A DNA stretch of 64,000 nucleotides, taken from NCBI RefSeq assembly GCF_030811715.1, contig NZ_JAUSRH010000012.1:62001-126000 (forward strand). The letters are read 5' to 3'. This stretch comes from Sinomonas atrocyanea (GTDB taxonomy: Bacteria; Actinomycetota; Actinomycetes; Actinomycetales; Micrococcaceae). Every line of letters starts with the position of its first letter. Positions within the stretch are counted from its first letter, which is position 1. The notes under the pieces are model-generated. The model was not told the DNA's origin. It did no database searches and worked only from the letters and a program-made list of their open reading frames with translations. This document shows, in pieces, positions 46,410-55,779 of the stretch. The position numbers and the translations under genes are program-made.

Positions 46410-47429
46410 TCAGTTGGCGTGCAGGGCCTCGTTGAGCTCGACCGTCTGGCCGTTGCGGGGGAGCGCCTCGACCTGACCGGTCGTGGAGTTGCGGCGGAAC
46501 AGGAGGTTCGACTGGCCCGAGAGTTCGACGGCCTTGACGACCTTCTCCGCGTTCTCGCCGAAGGCATCCTTGAAGCCGCCGATGCGCACCCGCGTCCCGG
46601 CGGTGACGTAGAGGCCCGCCTCGACCACGGAATCGTCGCCGATCGAGATGCCCACGCCGGAGTTCGCGCCGAGGAGCACGCGCTCGCCGAGGGCGATCCG
46701 CTCGCGGCCGCCGCCGGACAGCGTGCCCATGATGGACGCCCCGCCGCCCACGTCGGTCCCGTCGCCCACCACGACGCCGGCGGAGATGCGGCCCTCGACC
46801 ATCGAGGTGCCCAGAGTGCCGGCGTTGAAGTTCACGAAGCCCTCGTGCATCACGGTGGTCCCCTCGGCGAGGTGGGCGCCGAGGCGCACGCGGTCGGCGT
46901 CGGCGATGCGGACCCCGGAGGGCACGACGTAGTCGACCATGCGCGGGAACTTGTCCACGCCGAAGACCGTGACGGCGCCGCGGCGCCGCAGCCGGGCGCG
47001 CGTGGCCTCGAAGCCTGCCGGGTGGCACGGGCCGAAGTTGGTCCACACGACGTTCGGCAGCTTGCCGAACACGCCGTCGAGGTTGACCGTGTTCGGGCGC
47101 ACGAGCCTGTGGGAGAGGAGGTGGAGGCGCAGGTAGGCGTCCGCGGTGTCGGCAGGGGCCTGTTCGAGGTCGATCTGGACGAAGACCACCTTGGTCTGCG
47201 TGCCCCGATCGGCGTCGGCGCCGTGCTCCGCGGCCTCCACGAGCTCGGCCGGGGCGGCGTCGACAACGGCGTCGTCCGCGAGGTGTTCGGCGGCCTCGCC
47301 GAGTGCCGGGGCGGGGAACCACACGTCGAGCACGGTGGCCTCGTCGGCTCCGGTCGCAGAGGGTGCCACGTGGATCGTGGCGAGGCCGAAGCCGTGGGCG
47401 GCGCGGGGTGCGGCAGGGGTCTCAGTCAT
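46410..47429 (-). CDS. dapD: Tetrahydrodipicolinate N-succinyltransferase (actinobacterial DapD)
   Basis: 339 residues. Uses succinyl-CoA on 2,3,4,5-tetrahydropyridine-2,6-dicarboxylate in DAP/lysine synthesis. The C-terminal half is a left-handed beta-helix of hexapeptide repeats ([65 protein letters not shown]). The N-terminal domain is the actinobacterial type. ATG 47429 is seven bases after TAGACT (47442-47437); an in-frame start at 47468 is less likely. Divergent from dapE. Confidence 0.94.
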   Translation of the reverse strand: MTETPAAPRAAHGFGLATIHVAPSATGADEATVLDVWFPAPALGEAAEHLADDAVVDAAPAELVEAAEHGADADRGTQTKVVFVQIDLEQAPADTADAYLRLHLLSHRLVRPNTVNLDGVFGKLPNVVWTNFGPCHPAGFEATRARLRRRGAVTVFGVDKFPRMVDYVVPSGVRIADADRVRLGAHLAEGTTVMHEGFVNFNAGTLGTSMVEGRISAGVVVGDGTDVGGGASIMGTLSGGGRERIALGERVLLGANSGVGISIGDDSVVEAGLYVTAGTRVRIGGFKDAFGENAEKVVKAVELSGQSNLLFRRNSTTGQVEALPRNGQTVELNEALHAN

Positions 47430-47436
47430 GGTTCCC

Positions 47437-47492
47437 AGTCTATCGGCGGCCGTGCGGCCGTTCGGCATCGCGCAGGCCGCCAGAACTATGCT
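47437..47492. promoter_or_regulatory. Divergent dapD/dapE leaderless promoters
   Basis: In the 69-bp spacer, TAGACT (47442-47437, reverse) serves dapD with a 7-nt gap, and TATGCT (47487-47492, forward) serves dapE with a 6-nt gap to GTG 47499. The two -35 regions face each other, so one regulator or competition could set both. Confidence 0.65.
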
Positions 47493-47498
47493 GGGCGG

Positions 47499-48653
47499 GT
47501 GACTTCACCAGCCCCCGCGGACCTTGACCTGACGCAGGACGTCGCCCTCCTCACCGCCGCGCTCCTCGACATCAGGAGCGTCTCGGGCGAGGAGACGGCC
47601 CTCGCAGACGCGATCGAGCGCGCGCTGCGCGCCCAGACCTCGCTGTCGATCACGCGCGACGGCGATGCGATCGTCGCGCGCTCCGGGCTCGGCCGGAGCG
47701 AGCGGGTCATCCTCGCGGGCCACATCGACACCGTTCCGCTGCCTGCCGTCGACGGCGCGCGGGGCACCGTCCCGTCGTCGTGGGACGGCGAACCGGGGGA
47801 GGGGACGCTGTGGGGCCGCGGCGCGACCGATATGAAGGGCGGCGTTGCTGTCCAGCTCGCCCTCGCCGCCCGCCTGTTCCCGGCCGCCGGGACGCACGAC
47901 GCCGGCGCCTCGCCGGCCGCTGCGGCGTCCCCGAGCCGGGACGTCACCTTCGTCTTCTACGACCACGAGGAGGTCGAGGCCTCCAAGAGCGGGCTGGGAC
48001 GCCTCGCGGCGCACCACCCGGACCTGCTGGCCGGCGACTTCGCGATCCTCCTCGAGCCCACCAACGGCACGGTGGAGGGCGGCTGCAACGGCACGCTGCG
48101 CGTCGAGGTGTCGACCGTCGGGGAGGCCGCACACTCGGCCCGTGCCTGGATGGGCCGCAACGCGATCCACGCGGCCGCCCCCATCCTCGCCCGCCTCGCC
48201 GACTACTCTCCGGCGACCGTGACCGTGGACGGCCTCGACTTCCGGGAGGGCCTCAATGCGGTGGGGATCTCCGGGGGGACTGCCGGGAACGTCATCCCGG
48301 ACCGCTGCACGGTCACCGTCAACTACCGCTTCGCGCCGGACAAGGGGCTCGAGGAGGCGGAGGCCGTGGTGCGGACCCTCCTGGCGGGCTTCGAGGTGGT
48401 CCGCACCGACGGGGCCTCCGGAGCCCGGCCCGGGCTGAACCACCCCGCGGCGGCCGCGTTCGTCGCCGCCGTGGGCCGGGACCCGCTGCCCAAGTACGGG
48501 TGGACGGATGTGGCGAGGTTCTCCCAGCTCGGCGTGCCGGCCGTCAACTTCGGACCCGGCGATGCGCTCCTGGCCCACAAGGACGACGAGCGGGTCGAGG
48601 CGGCCGCCGTCCGGGAGTGCCTCACGTCCCTCGAGGCCTGGCTCCGCGCTTAA
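47499..48653 (+). CDS. dapE: Succinyl-diaminopimelate desuccinylase
   Basis: 384-residue M20 metallopeptidase releasing succinate to give LL-DAP. Metal-site segments: [40 protein letters not shown] and [13 protein letters not shown]. The dimerisation domain ([20 protein letters not shown]) is intact, and the last ligand is in [15 protein letters not shown] 47499 is set by the leaderless -10. Its stop begins a repeat-filled spacer facing gluD. Confidence 0.94.
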   Translation: MTSPAPADLDLTQDVALLTAALLDIRSVSGEETALADAIERALRAQTSLSITRDGDAIVARSGLGRSERVILAGHIDTVPLPAVDGARGTVPSSWDGEPGEGTLWGRGATDMKGGVAVQLALAARLFPAAGTHDAGASPAAAASPSRDVTFVFYDHEEVEASKSGLGRLAAHHPDLLAGDFAILLEPTNGTVEGGCNGTLRVEVSTVGEAAHSARAWMGRNAIHAAAPILARLADYSPATVTVDGLDFREGLNAVGISGGTAGNVIPDRCTVTVNYRFAPDKGLEEAEAVVRTLLAGFEVVRTDGASGARPGLNHPAAAAFVAAVGRDPLPKYGWTDVARFSQLGVPAVNFGPGDALLAHKDDERVEAAAVRECLTSLEAWLRA

Positions 48654-48659
48654 ACGTCT

Positions 48660-48737
48660 CTGGGAGTCAGCTCCTGTGAGTCATCTCCAGCGGATGGGCC
48701 CGCAGGACGTGACTCCCAGAAGGTGACTCCCAGAAGG
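48660..48737. repeat. 14-bp mirror-image tandem array between dapE and gluD
   Basis: Left side: CTGGGAGTCAGCTC (48660-48673) and CTGTGAGTCATCTC (48674-48687). Right side: TGACTCCCAGAAGG twice (48710-48723, 48724-48737). The left units are reverse-complement relatives of the right ones, period 14 on both sides. The space between convergent genes is almost wholly this element, so it probably also acts as a terminator. Confidence 0.82.
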
Positions 48738-48743
48738 GGCGTG

Positions 48744-49616
48744 TCAGATCTGCGCGGCGGCGTCCTGGGCCGCTGCCATGGCGGTGCCCTTGCGGGCCCC
48801 GGAAACGCGCTGGCTCCTGCGGAGGCGGCTCTCTGCGAACTTCGCAAGGCCGGAGAGGATCAGGCACATGCCCACGTACAGCACACCGGCCACGATCGCC
48901 GCGGGGACGATCGGTGAGCCGTACTGCGCCTGCGAGCCGAAGTACTTCGCCTGGAACAGGATCTCGTTGTAGGTGACGATGAAGCCCAGGGCGGTGTCCT
49001 TGAGCGTCACGACGAGCTGGGAGATGATCACCGGCAGCATCGAGCGCACGGCCTGCGGCAGCAGGATGGACTGCATGACCTGGGACTTGCGCAGGCCGAT
49101 GGCGTACCCGGCCTCCCGTTGGCCCTTGGGGAGGGCCTCGATGCCCGCGCGGAAGACCTCGGCGAGCACCGAGCCGTTGTAGAGGATCAGCGCGATCGCC
49201 ACGGCGACGAACGGCGGCCAGTTCACACCGAAGAGCGGCGGGAGCCCGTAGTAGATCATCATCATGAGGATCAGCACGGGGATCGCGCGGAACAGCTCCG
49301 TGAACCAGTGGAAAGGACGGGACACCCACGGGCGGTCGGAGAGCCGGCCGATGGCCAGGGCCATGCCGAGCACGAGGCTGCCCACGGCGGCCACCGCGAA
49401 AGCCGAGAGGGTCGCCCCGATGGCGTTGAGGATGGTCTGCTGGACGAGCGGGAACGTGAAGATCTTCCACTTCGCGGCGCTGAACTGGCCGGTCTGCGCG
49501 AAGCGCCACACGATGAAGCCGAGGATCGCGAGGATCACGAGGGTGCCCACGATCCCGAGCACGAGGTGGCGGGTGCGGGCCTTGGGGCCGGGGGCGTCGT
49601 AGAGGACGGAGCTCAT
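48744..49616 (-). CDS. gluD: Glutamate ABC transporter permease GluD
   Basis: 290-residue inner-membrane permease of the polar-amino-acid (HisM) family with the coupling loop EALPKGQREAGYAIGLRKSQVMQSILLPQA. About five or six helices and a basic C-terminal tail. ATG 49616 overlaps the gluC stop (ATGA) and has GGAAGG upstream. Last gene of gluABCD, the order known from Corynebacterium. Confidence 0.9.
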   Translation of the reverse strand: MSSVLYDAPGPKARTRHLVLGIVGTLVILAILGFIVWRFAQTGQFSAAKWKIFTFPLVQQTILNAIGATLSAFAVAAVGSLVLGMALAIGRLSDRPWVSRPFHWFTELFRAIPVLILMMMIYYGLPPLFGVNWPPFVAVAIALILYNGSVLAEVFRAGIEALPKGQREAGYAIGLRKSQVMQSILLPQAVRSMLPVIISQLVVTLKDTALGFIVTYNEILFQAKYFGSQAQYGSPIVPAAIVAGVLYVGMCLILSGLAKFAESRLRRSQRVSGARKGTAMAAAQDAAAQI

Positions 49617-50260
49617 CGGGCCACCTTCCACTTCTGCTCGAAGTAGCGCTGGATCTGGGCGAGGATCAGGACGAGGATCACGAAGAACAGGGCCACCCAG
49701 AGGAGGCCCTCCATGGCGGGGTAGCCGCGCTCGGAGAGGTTCGCCCGGATCGCGCCTGCCTCGGCGACCGAGAAGCCGGCCGCGACGGTCGTGTTCTTCA
49801 GGAGCGCGATGAGCACGCTGAAGAGCGGCGGCAGCACCGAGCGGAAGGCCTGGGGGAGGATCACGAGCGTGAGGGTCTGTGCGAACGGCAGGCCGATGGC
49901 GCGTGCGGCCTCGGCCTGGCCGACGGGAACCGTGTTGATGCCGGAGCGGAGCACCTCGGCCACGTAGGTCGCGGTGTACAGGCTCAGGCCGATCGTCGCC
50001 GCGGTCATGAAGTCGATCTCGGGGAGGCCGAGCTTCGGGTACCCGAGCGCGAAGAAGAACAGCACGAGCGTCAGCGGCGTGTTGCGGACGATGTTGACGT
50101 AGAGGGTCCCGAAGGCCCGCAGGGCCGGCACGGGGGAGACGCGCATGGCGCCCACGATCGTGCCGAGGATCAGGGCGAACAGCCCGGAGACCAGGAACAG
50201 GATGATCGTGTTCTTGAACCCGGTCGTGAAGAGGTCGAGATTGTCGAGGAGGGTGCTCAC
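49613..50260 (-). CDS. gluC: Glutamate ABC transporter permease GluC
   Basis: 215-residue permease partner of GluD. TGFKNTIILFLVSGLFALILGTIVGAM and the loop VPVGQAEAARAIGLPFAQTLTLVILPQA are HisM-type signatures. GTG 50260 follows CGAAGG. Coupled to gluD by ATGA. A strong hairpin lies between it and gluB. Confidence 0.9.
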   Translation of the reverse strand: MSTLLDNLDLFTTGFKNTIILFLVSGLFALILGTIVGAMRVSPVPALRAFGTLYVNIVRNTPLTLVLFFFALGYPKLGLPEIDFMTAATIGLSLYTATYVAEVLRSGINTVPVGQAEAARAIGLPFAQTLTLVILPQAFRSVLPPLFSVLIALLKNTTVAAGFSVAEAGAIRANLSERGYPAMEGLLWVALFFVILVLILAQIQRYFEQKWKVAR

Positions 50261-50288
50261 GGCAGCCTTCGCTTTCTAGCCGAAACGG

Positions 50289-50321
50289 CGGTGGGCGGGG
50301 CGCCGAACGCCCCGCCCACCG
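50289..50321 (-). terminator. Hairpin between gluB and gluC
   Basis: Perfect 14-bp stem CGGTGGGCGGGGCG / CGCCCCGCCCACCG with a 5-nt loop, seven bases after the gluB stop. Same position as the hairpin after the peptide-binding-protein gene: likely lowers permease expression relative to the binding protein. Confidence 0.7.
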
Positions 50322-50327
50322 TGCCTG

Positions 50328-51233
50328 TCAGTAGTTGTCGACGGCGGGCTGCTCGACCTTCGTGCCCGACTTGCCGAGCGTCGAGTCATAGATCTTCTGC
50401 CACGTGTCCTTGCCCTTGGTCAGGGTGTCGTTGAAGAACTTGCGCAGAGCCGTGTCGCCCTTCGGCAGGCCGATGCCGTACTTCTCGGTCGTGAACGGCT
50501 GGCCGACCACCTTGAGCGCGTCCGGCTCCTGGGCGGCGTAGCCGAGCAGGATTGCCTGGTCGGTCGTGACGGCGTCCGTCTGGCCGTTCTTGAGGGCCTC
50601 GACGCACTGCGAGTACGTGTCGAACTCGGTGGTCTTGGTCTGCGGGAAGTTCGCCTTGATGTTCTGGATCGGGGTCGAACCGGTCGCCGAGCAGACGTTC
50701 TTGCCGGCGAGGTCCTTCTCGCTGTTGATCGTCGTGTTGTCCTTCTTCACGAGAAGGCCCTGGCCCGTGATGAAGTACGGGCCGGCGAAGTCGACCTGCT
50801 TCTTGCGCTTGTCGGTGATGGAGTATGTGCCGACGTAGAAGTTGATGTCGCCGTTCTGGATGGCGGACTCGCGGTTGGCGGACGGGATCGGCTTGAACTC
50901 GATCTTGTCCGCGCCGTAGCCGAGCGAGGCGGCCATCCACTTGGCGATCTCGATGTCGAAGCCGCTGTACTCACCGGTGGCCGCGTCCTTGAACCCGAGC
51001 CCGGGCTGGTCCTGCTTGACGCCGATCGTCACCTTGCCGGCCGACTTGATCTTGTCGAACGTCGGGCTGCCGGTGAGGGAGACGTTGTTGGCGACGGTGT
51101 ACGGGGCGGCGGACTCCGAGGAGCCCCCGCCCGATCCGCCGGAGCCGCCGGAACCGCCGCAGGCGGACAGGGTGAGTGCGAAGGCCGCAGCGGCGGCGGT
51201 CAGCACGGCCTTCTTGGTGCGGAAGAGTGCCAT
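50328..51233 (-). CDS. gluB: Glutamate-binding lipoprotein GluB
   Basis: 301-residue periplasmic-type solute-binding protein family 3. Signal peptide with lipobox LSAC, then a Gly/Ser linker. TIGVKQDQPGLGFKDAATGEYSGFDIEIAKWMA and FAGPYFITGQGLLVKKD are the family motifs, and GKNVCSATGSTPIQNI includes the usual glutamate-site region. AAAGGA precedes ATG 51233. Confidence 0.92.
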   Translation of the reverse strand: MALFRTKKAVLTAAAAAFALTLSACGGSGGSGGSGGGSSESAAPYTVANNVSLTGSPTFDKIKSAGKVTIGVKQDQPGLGFKDAATGEYSGFDIEIAKWMAASLGYGADKIEFKPIPSANRESAIQNGDINFYVGTYSITDKRKKQVDFAGPYFITGQGLLVKKDNTTINSEKDLAGKNVCSATGSTPIQNIKANFPQTKTTEFDTYSQCVEALKNGQTDAVTTDQAILLGYAAQEPDALKVVGQPFTTEKYGIGLPKGDTALRKFFNDTLTKGKDTWQKIYDSTLGKSGTKVEQPAVDNY

Positions 51234-51297
51234 GGTAGAGCGTTCCTTTCTTCACGGGCCGTCCGGGCCCGGGTGCAAAGCGGAAGGTGATGGAGGG

Positions 51298-52053
51298 TCA
51301 GTGGGTGAGCAGCTTGGAGAGGAAGTCCTTCGCGCGGCTGCTCTGCGGGTTCGTGAAGAACTCCTCGGGCTTGGCCTGCTCGACGATCTGGCCGTCCGCC
51401 ATGAAGACGACGCGGTCCGCGGCCTTGCGCGCAAACCCCATCTCGTGGGTCACGACGATCATCGTCATGCCCTCCTTCGCGAGCTGCACCATGACGTCGA
51501 GCACCTCATTGATCATCTCCGGGTCAAGCGCCGAGGTGGGCTCGTCGAACAGCATGACCTTGGGCTTCATCGCCAGGGCACGCGCGATTGCCACGCGCTG
51601 CTGCTGCCCGCCGGAGAGCTGGGCCGGCAGCTTCGGGGCCTGGTGCCCCACGCCGACCCGCTCGAGGAGGGCCATGGCCTCGCGCTCGGCGGTGGCCTTG
51701 TCCACGCCCTTGACCTTGATCGGGCCGAGGGTGACGTTCTCGAGGATCGTCTTGTGGGCGAAGAGGTTGAAGGACTGGAAGACCATGCCGACGTCGGCCC
51801 TCAGCCGCGCGAGCTCCTTCCCCTCCTCGGGGAGCTTCTTGCCGTCGATGGAGATCTCACCGGCCTCGATCGTCTCGAGGCGGTTGATCGCCCGGCACAG
51901 CGTCGACTTGCCCGAGCCGGAGGGGCCGATGACCACAACGACCTCGCCCTTGTTGACATCCAGGTTGATGTCCTGGAGCACATGGAGCTGGCCGTAATGC
52001 TTGTTCACGCCCTTGACAGAGACGAGCGGGGTCGCCGATGTGTCGGTAGTCAT
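51298..52053 (-). CDS. gluA: Glutamate ABC transporter ATPase GluA
   Basis: 251 residues, single ABC module. Walker [10 protein letters not shown] near residue 43, signature [15 protein letters not shown], Walker [15 protein letters not shown]-loop [11 protein letters not shown]. First gene of gluABCD. ATG 52053 lies six bases after TACATT (52065-52060), so the operon mRNA is probably leaderless. Divergent from the LOG gene, 91 bp apart. Confidence 0.94.
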   Translation of the reverse strand: MTTDTSATPLVSVKGVNKHYGQLHVLQDINLDVNKGEVVVVIGPSGSGKSTLCRAINRLETIEAGEISIDGKKLPEEGKELARLRADVGMVFQSFNLFAHKTILENVTLGPIKVKGVDKATAEREAMALLERVGVGHQAPKLPAQLSGGQQQRVAIARALAMKPKVMLFDEPTSALDPEMINEVLDVMVQLAKEGMTMIVVTHEMGFARKAADRVVFMADGQIVEQAKPEEFFTNPQSSRAKDFLSKLLTH

Positions 52054-52144
52054 AGGGAAAATGTAACGGAGAATGCCCGATGCGGCGCGACGGCCCGTGG
52101 GGGCATGCCTGAATCGTGATTGAAGCGAGACTAGCCTTGGGTGC

Positions 52145-53020
52145 ATGAGCACCGAATCCCAGCAGGGCAGCGAGCCGGACGCCGCGCAGACCCCGGCACG
52201 CAACGGAGCCCACGTCCCGTGGCGGCGGAAGGGCCCGATCGAGCTGCGCAGGCGCCAGACGCAGCAGGGCACCGCAGACCAGCATCTCCTCGACACCAAG
52301 GGAGCGGGACGGTTCGTCCATACCGATCCCTGGCGTGTGATGAGGATCCAGAGCGAGTTCGTCGAGGGATTCGGCGCGCTCGCGGAGCTCGGGCCCGCGG
52401 TGAGCGTCTTCGGCTCCGCCCGCACGAAGCCGGGCACGGCCTATTACGAGACCGGGGTGGCCATCGGGCGCCTGCTCGCGGAATCCGGCGTCGCCGTGAT
52501 CACGGGAGGCGGCCCGGGCTCGATGGAGGCGGCGAACCGCGGGGCGGTCGAGGGATCGGGCACGTCCGTGGGGCTCGGCATCGAGCTGCCCTTCGAGACC
52601 GGGCTCAACTCGTGGGTCGACCTCGGGGTGAACTTCCGCTACTTCTTCGCCCGCAAGACGATGTTCGTGAAGTACGCCCACGGCTTCATCGTCCTGCCCG
52701 GCGGCCTCGGCACCCTCGATGAGCTGTTCGAGGCGATGGTGCTCGTCCAGACCGGCAAGGTCACGCAGTTCCCGATCGTCCTGGTCGGCTCGGACTTCTG
52801 GAACCCGCTCGTCGACTGGATCCGCGCCACCCTCGTGGGCGAGGGCATGATTTCCGAGTCCGACCTCGACCTCATCGCGGTGGTGGATGACCCCGAGGCC
52901 GCCGTGGACCACGTCCTCAAGGGCCTGGGTGCCGTGGAGCGGCGCGGCGGCATGTTCGGCAACGCGGATCCGGACTACGACGAGGATCCGGACATCGAGG
53001 GCACCGCGGAGGGCGCGTGA
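52145..53020 (+). CDS. LOG-family (TIGR00730) Rossmann-fold protein
   Basis: 291 residues. The lysine-decarboxylase-like/LOG signature [14 protein letters not shown] is present, with [12 protein letters not shown] and [16 protein letters not shown]. Members hydrolyse nucleotide 5'-monophosphates (cytokinin riboside phosphates or related purine nucleotides); the bacterial role is often unknown. A 50-residue leader precedes the fold. ATG 52145 is seven bases after TAGCCT (52132-52137). Its stop overlaps the DivIVA-like gene. Confidence 0.9.
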   Translation: MSTESQQGSEPDAAQTPARNGAHVPWRRKGPIELRRRQTQQGTADQHLLDTKGAGRFVHTDPWRVMRIQSEFVEGFGALAELGPAVSVFGSARTKPGTAYYETGVAIGRLLAESGVAVITGGGPGSMEAANRGAVEGSGTSVGLGIELPFETGLNSWVDLGVNFRYFFARKTMFVKYAHGFIVLPGGLGTLDELFEAMVLVQTGKVTQFPIVLVGSDFWNPLVDWIRATLVGEGMISESDLDLIAVVDDPEAAVDHVLKGLGAVERRGGMFGNADPDYDEDPDIEGTAEGA

Positions 53021-53364
53021 GCTTCTTCCTCGTCTTCGTCGCGATCGCCCTGGCCGGGGGCCTCGCGTGGTTCGCGGTCGACGTCGGCCGCGCCGCCTCC
53101 GGCAGGCGGGCAGGCACCCCTGCGCCGGCCCCCCGGGGGCTCGAAGAGCCTCCGACCGGGCTGCCGCCGGTCTACCTGCCCGAGCACCCCAACCCCGAGG
53201 ACGTCGATGCCGTCCGGTTCGCGCTCGCTTTCCGCGGCTACCGCATGGACCAGGTCGACGAGGTGCTCGCCCGGCTGCGCGACCGCATCGGCGTGCAGGC
53301 GGCGCTCATCCACGCGCTCACCGAGCAGCTCAAGTCCGCCAAGGAGCACAGCGGTGGTGACTGA
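53017..53364 (+). CDS. Small membrane-anchored DivIVA-like protein
   Basis: 115 residues. One N-terminal membrane helix (FFLVFVAIALAGGLAWFAV), a Pro-rich linker, then a DivIVA-domain segment (ALAFRGYRMDQVDEVLARLRDRI) ending in a short coiled coil. It would sense or mark the membrane at poles or septa. GTG 53017 overlaps the LOG stop, and its own end overlaps the next gene by 11 bases, so three genes form a tight operon. Confidence 0.82.
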   Translation: MSFFLVFVAIALAGGLAWFAVDVGRAASGRRAGTPAPAPRGLEEPPTGLPPVYLPEHPNPEDVDAVRFALAFRGYRMDQVDEVLARLRDRIGVQAALIHALTEQLKSAKEHSGGD

Positions 53365-54619
53365 GGCGATGACGGGCGTCGAGGAGAGCCGGGACACGGG
53401 CCGGACGAGCGCCGTGCACCGCGCCCTGGCCTCGTTCGTGCGGGCCGGCGCGGCCCGCTTCCGGGCGCTGCCGTGGTGGGTCCAGGTGGTGTCCGTGTAT
53501 GCGGTGAGCCGGGTCGTGGGCTTCTGCATCATCTCGGCCGCCGCGCTCCAGCAGGGCCACAACCCCTGGTTCCCGGCGCAGCCCGACTACTGGCACTTCG
53601 TGCAGATCTGGGACTCGGAGTGGTACGGCCGGATCGTCCAGAACGGCTACCCGTCCGTGCTCCCGCACACGCCGACCGGCGCCGTGAAGGAGAACGCGTG
53701 GGCGTTCTACCCGGTGTACCCCCTGGTGGTCCGCGCCCTCAGCGCCGTCTTCGGCATGCCGTGGCAGGCCTGGGCGCAGATCGTCGCCCTCGTCGCCGGA
53801 TTCGGCGCTGCCCTGGTCCTCTACCGGCTGTTCCGCCTCCGCGCCGGCCACGACACCGCGATGTGGGGCGTCGCCTTTGTGGCGTTCTTCCCGGTGTCGG
53901 CCATCCTGCAGATTCCGTACGCGGAGTCGCTCGGCCTGCTGTTCCTCGCCTGGGCGCTGCTCTGGGTCGTCGAGCGCCGCTACCTGGCCGCCATGCCCAT
54001 TGTCGCGCTCATGGCGCTCACCAGGCCGGTGGGCGTGCCGTTCGCGCTCATGCTCGCCGGCGTCTTCGTGGTGCGGGCTGCGCGCCGCCGTGCCGAGGGG
54101 ACGACGCCGGGGGAGCTGGCGCGGCTGGCGGCCCTCACGGTCGTCGGAGGTGCTTCGGCGGCGGCCTGGCCGGCGATCGCGTGGGCCGTCACGGGCGTAC
54201 CCGATGCGTACACGAGCACCGAGGCGGTCTGGCGGAACCAGGCCCTAGTGCCGTTCCTGCCGTGGTTCGACACGGGCCAGTACCTGTTCGGGCCGGTGAT
54301 GGGGCCCATCGCCCCGTTCGTCCTCGTGGCGGTGATGGCCCTCTACCTCACGAGCGCCCACGTGCGCCGGGTCGGCCTCGAGATGCAGCTGTGGTGCGGC
54401 GCCTACGTCGCCTACCTGCTGGCGTTCCTGTACCCCCAGACGAGCACGTTCCGGATGATGCTGCCGCTCGTCCCACTGGCCCTCGCGGCCGCCGGGCTCT
54501 CCCGCTCCCGCGCCTACCGCTGGACCACACTCGTGATGTTCGTGCTGCTGCAGATCGTCTGGGTCGTGTGGCTGTGGGTGTGGTTCCCCCTCCCGAGTGG
54601 GGGCGACTGGGCGCCCTAG
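53354..54619 (+). CDS. PIG-V-like GT-C mannosyltransferase (integral membrane)
   Basis: 421 residues, about 9-10 helices. The first loop carries IWDSEWYGRIVQNGYP, the W-D-x-x-W-Y motif of GT-C glycosyltransferases that take lipid-linked sugar, with the acidic Asp as catalytic base. AFYPVYPLVVRAL and IPYAESLGLLFLAWAL follow the family plan. It probably adds mannose or another hexose to an envelope glycolipid or protein. The start is GTG 53354, placed eight bases after AAGGAG; GTG 53357 is the alternative. Confidence 0.82.
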   Translation: MVTEAMTGVEESRDTGRTSAVHRALASFVRAGAARFRALPWWVQVVSVYAVSRVVGFCIISAAALQQGHNPWFPAQPDYWHFVQIWDSEWYGRIVQNGYPSVLPHTPTGAVKENAWAFYPVYPLVVRALSAVFGMPWQAWAQIVALVAGFGAALVLYRLFRLRAGHDTAMWGVAFVAFFPVSAILQIPYAESLGLLFLAWALLWVVERRYLAAMPIVALMALTRPVGVPFALMLAGVFVVRAARRRAEGTTPGELARLAALTVVGGASAAAWPAIAWAVTGVPDAYTSTEAVWRNQALVPFLPWFDTGQYLFGPVMGPIAPFVLVAVMALYLTSAHVRRVGLEMQLWCGAYVAYLLAFLYPQTSTFRMMLPLVPLALAAAGLSRSRAYRWTTLVMFVLLQIVWVVWLWVWFPLPSGGDWAP

Positions 54620-54731
54620 GACGCCACATGATCGGCACGCCCGTTCCGGTTGCTCCCGGGCACGAGGTATGCCGGCTGGTAATGTTGTCAGCAGCACATC
54701 GTGCGGATGACCGACTGGAGGGGAAGAGCAC

Positions 54732-54899
54732 ATGGCAGCCATGAAACCGCGTACCGGGGACGGGCCGATGGAGGTCACCAAGGAGGGCCGGAGCCTGATC
54801 ATGCGGGTGCCCCTCGAGGGCGGCGGTCGGCTGGTCGTCGAGCTCAACGCCGATGAGGCCGCGGAGCTGCGGGAGTGCCTCGTCGGCGTCACCCAGTAG
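54732..54899 (+). CDS. DUF3117-family small protein
   Basis: 55 residues: it opens MAAMKPRTGDGPMEVTKEG and continues MRVPLEGGGRLVVELNADEA. This matches the small, highly conserved actinobacterial family I know as DUF3117; the function is unknown. Shine-Dalgarno GGAGGGGAAG is strong, and a -10-like TAATGT lies at 54680-54685. A terminator follows directly, so it is probably a monocistronic, well-expressed gene. Confidence 0.88.
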   Translation: MAAMKPRTGDGPMEVTKEGRSLIMRVPLEGGGRLVVELNADEAAELRECLVGVTQ

Positions 54900-54924
54900 C
54901 GCCGCCCGACTTACCACGCGCGTT

Positions 54925-54956
54925 CAAAGGGCCGGTCCCAGGGGGCCGGCCCTTTG
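54925..54956. terminator. Terminator after the DUF3117 gene
   Basis: CAAAGGGCCGG (54925-54935) pairs with CCGGCCCTTTG (54946-54956), loop 10 nt, with extra GC pairing possible. Ends in TTTG on both strands, fitting its place between convergent genes. Confidence 0.8.
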
Positions 54957-54973
54957 TCATGCCCGGCCCTCTG

Positions 54974-55609
54974 TCATGCCCGGCGCGCCGCCACGATGAG
55001 CCCGTCGCCCGTGGGCAGGATTGCGGCGGTCAGCCGCTCGTCCGAGCGGAGGGCGCGGTGCAGCTCGCGCAGCCGCACCGTGGTCGGCTCTCGGTGGGCT
55101 GGATTGGAGACGCGGTCGCGGTCGAGGGCGTCGTTGACGACGAGAAGCCCGCCGGGGCGCAGGAGCCGGATCCCCTGCTCCGCGTAGAGGAGCGCATTGG
55201 GCTTGTCCGCGTCGATGAACACGAGATCGTAGGCCCCGTCGGTGAGCCGGGGGAGGACCGCGGCGGCCCTGCCGGGAATGGTGCGCACCCGGCTCGTGAG
55301 CAGGCCCGCCTCCGCGAAGGCCTCGCGGGCGGCCTTGAGATGCTCCACATCCCTGTCGATCGTCGTGAACACGGCATGGGACGCCAGGCCCCGGAGGATG
55401 CACAGCCCCGAGACTCCGGCGCCCGAGCCGACCTCCACTGCGGCGTGCGCCTTCGACGATGCGGCGAGCACCGTCAGCACCGCGCCGACGCCGGCGCTCA
55501 CCGCCGTCACACCCAGTTCGTAGGAGCGCTCCCGGGCCCGGTCCATCACGATGTCCTCGGACGCGAACGCCTCGGTGTAGGACCAGCTGGTGGACTTGTC
55601 GGAGGTCAT
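54974..55609 (-). CDS. O-methyltransferase (SAM-dependent, CCoAOMT-like)
   Basis: 211 residues. SAM motif [14 protein letters not shown], acidic post-[13 protein letters not shown], and [14 protein letters not shown] with the metal-binding Asp of the catechol/caffeoyl-CoA group. Divergent from sigE, as Rv1220c is from sigE in Mycobacterium tuberculosis. Substrate unknown. Confidence 0.87.
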   Translation of the reverse strand: MTSDKSTSWSYTEAFASEDIVMDRARERSYELGVTAVSAGVGAVLTVLAASSKAHAAVEVGSGAGVSGLCILRGLASHAVFTTIDRDVEHLKAAREAFAEAGLLTSRVRTIPGRAAAVLPRLTDGAYDLVFIDADKPNALLYAEQGIRLLRPGGLLVVNDALDRDRVSNPAHREPTTVRLRELHRALRSDERLTAAILPTGDGLIVAARRA

Positions 55610-55779
55610 GCCTGCTTTCGCCTCAGTTTCGCTTCACGCGGGGAGTTCCGCGGGGGTGGGGGAGCTGGTCAAGCCTATCGCCCCGGGAGCCTGTACGCTG
55701 GCGGCGGAACCCCGAGCGAACTCCCAGCCTGCACTGGAACAATGGGGTTTCCGATCACCAACGGAGCGAAGGCAGGTGT

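Noticed and set aside
55610-55779. SigE-autoregulated promoter upstream of sigE
   Set aside because: GGAAC occurs at 55706 and 55736, but neither has a matching CGTT-type -10 at the right distance.
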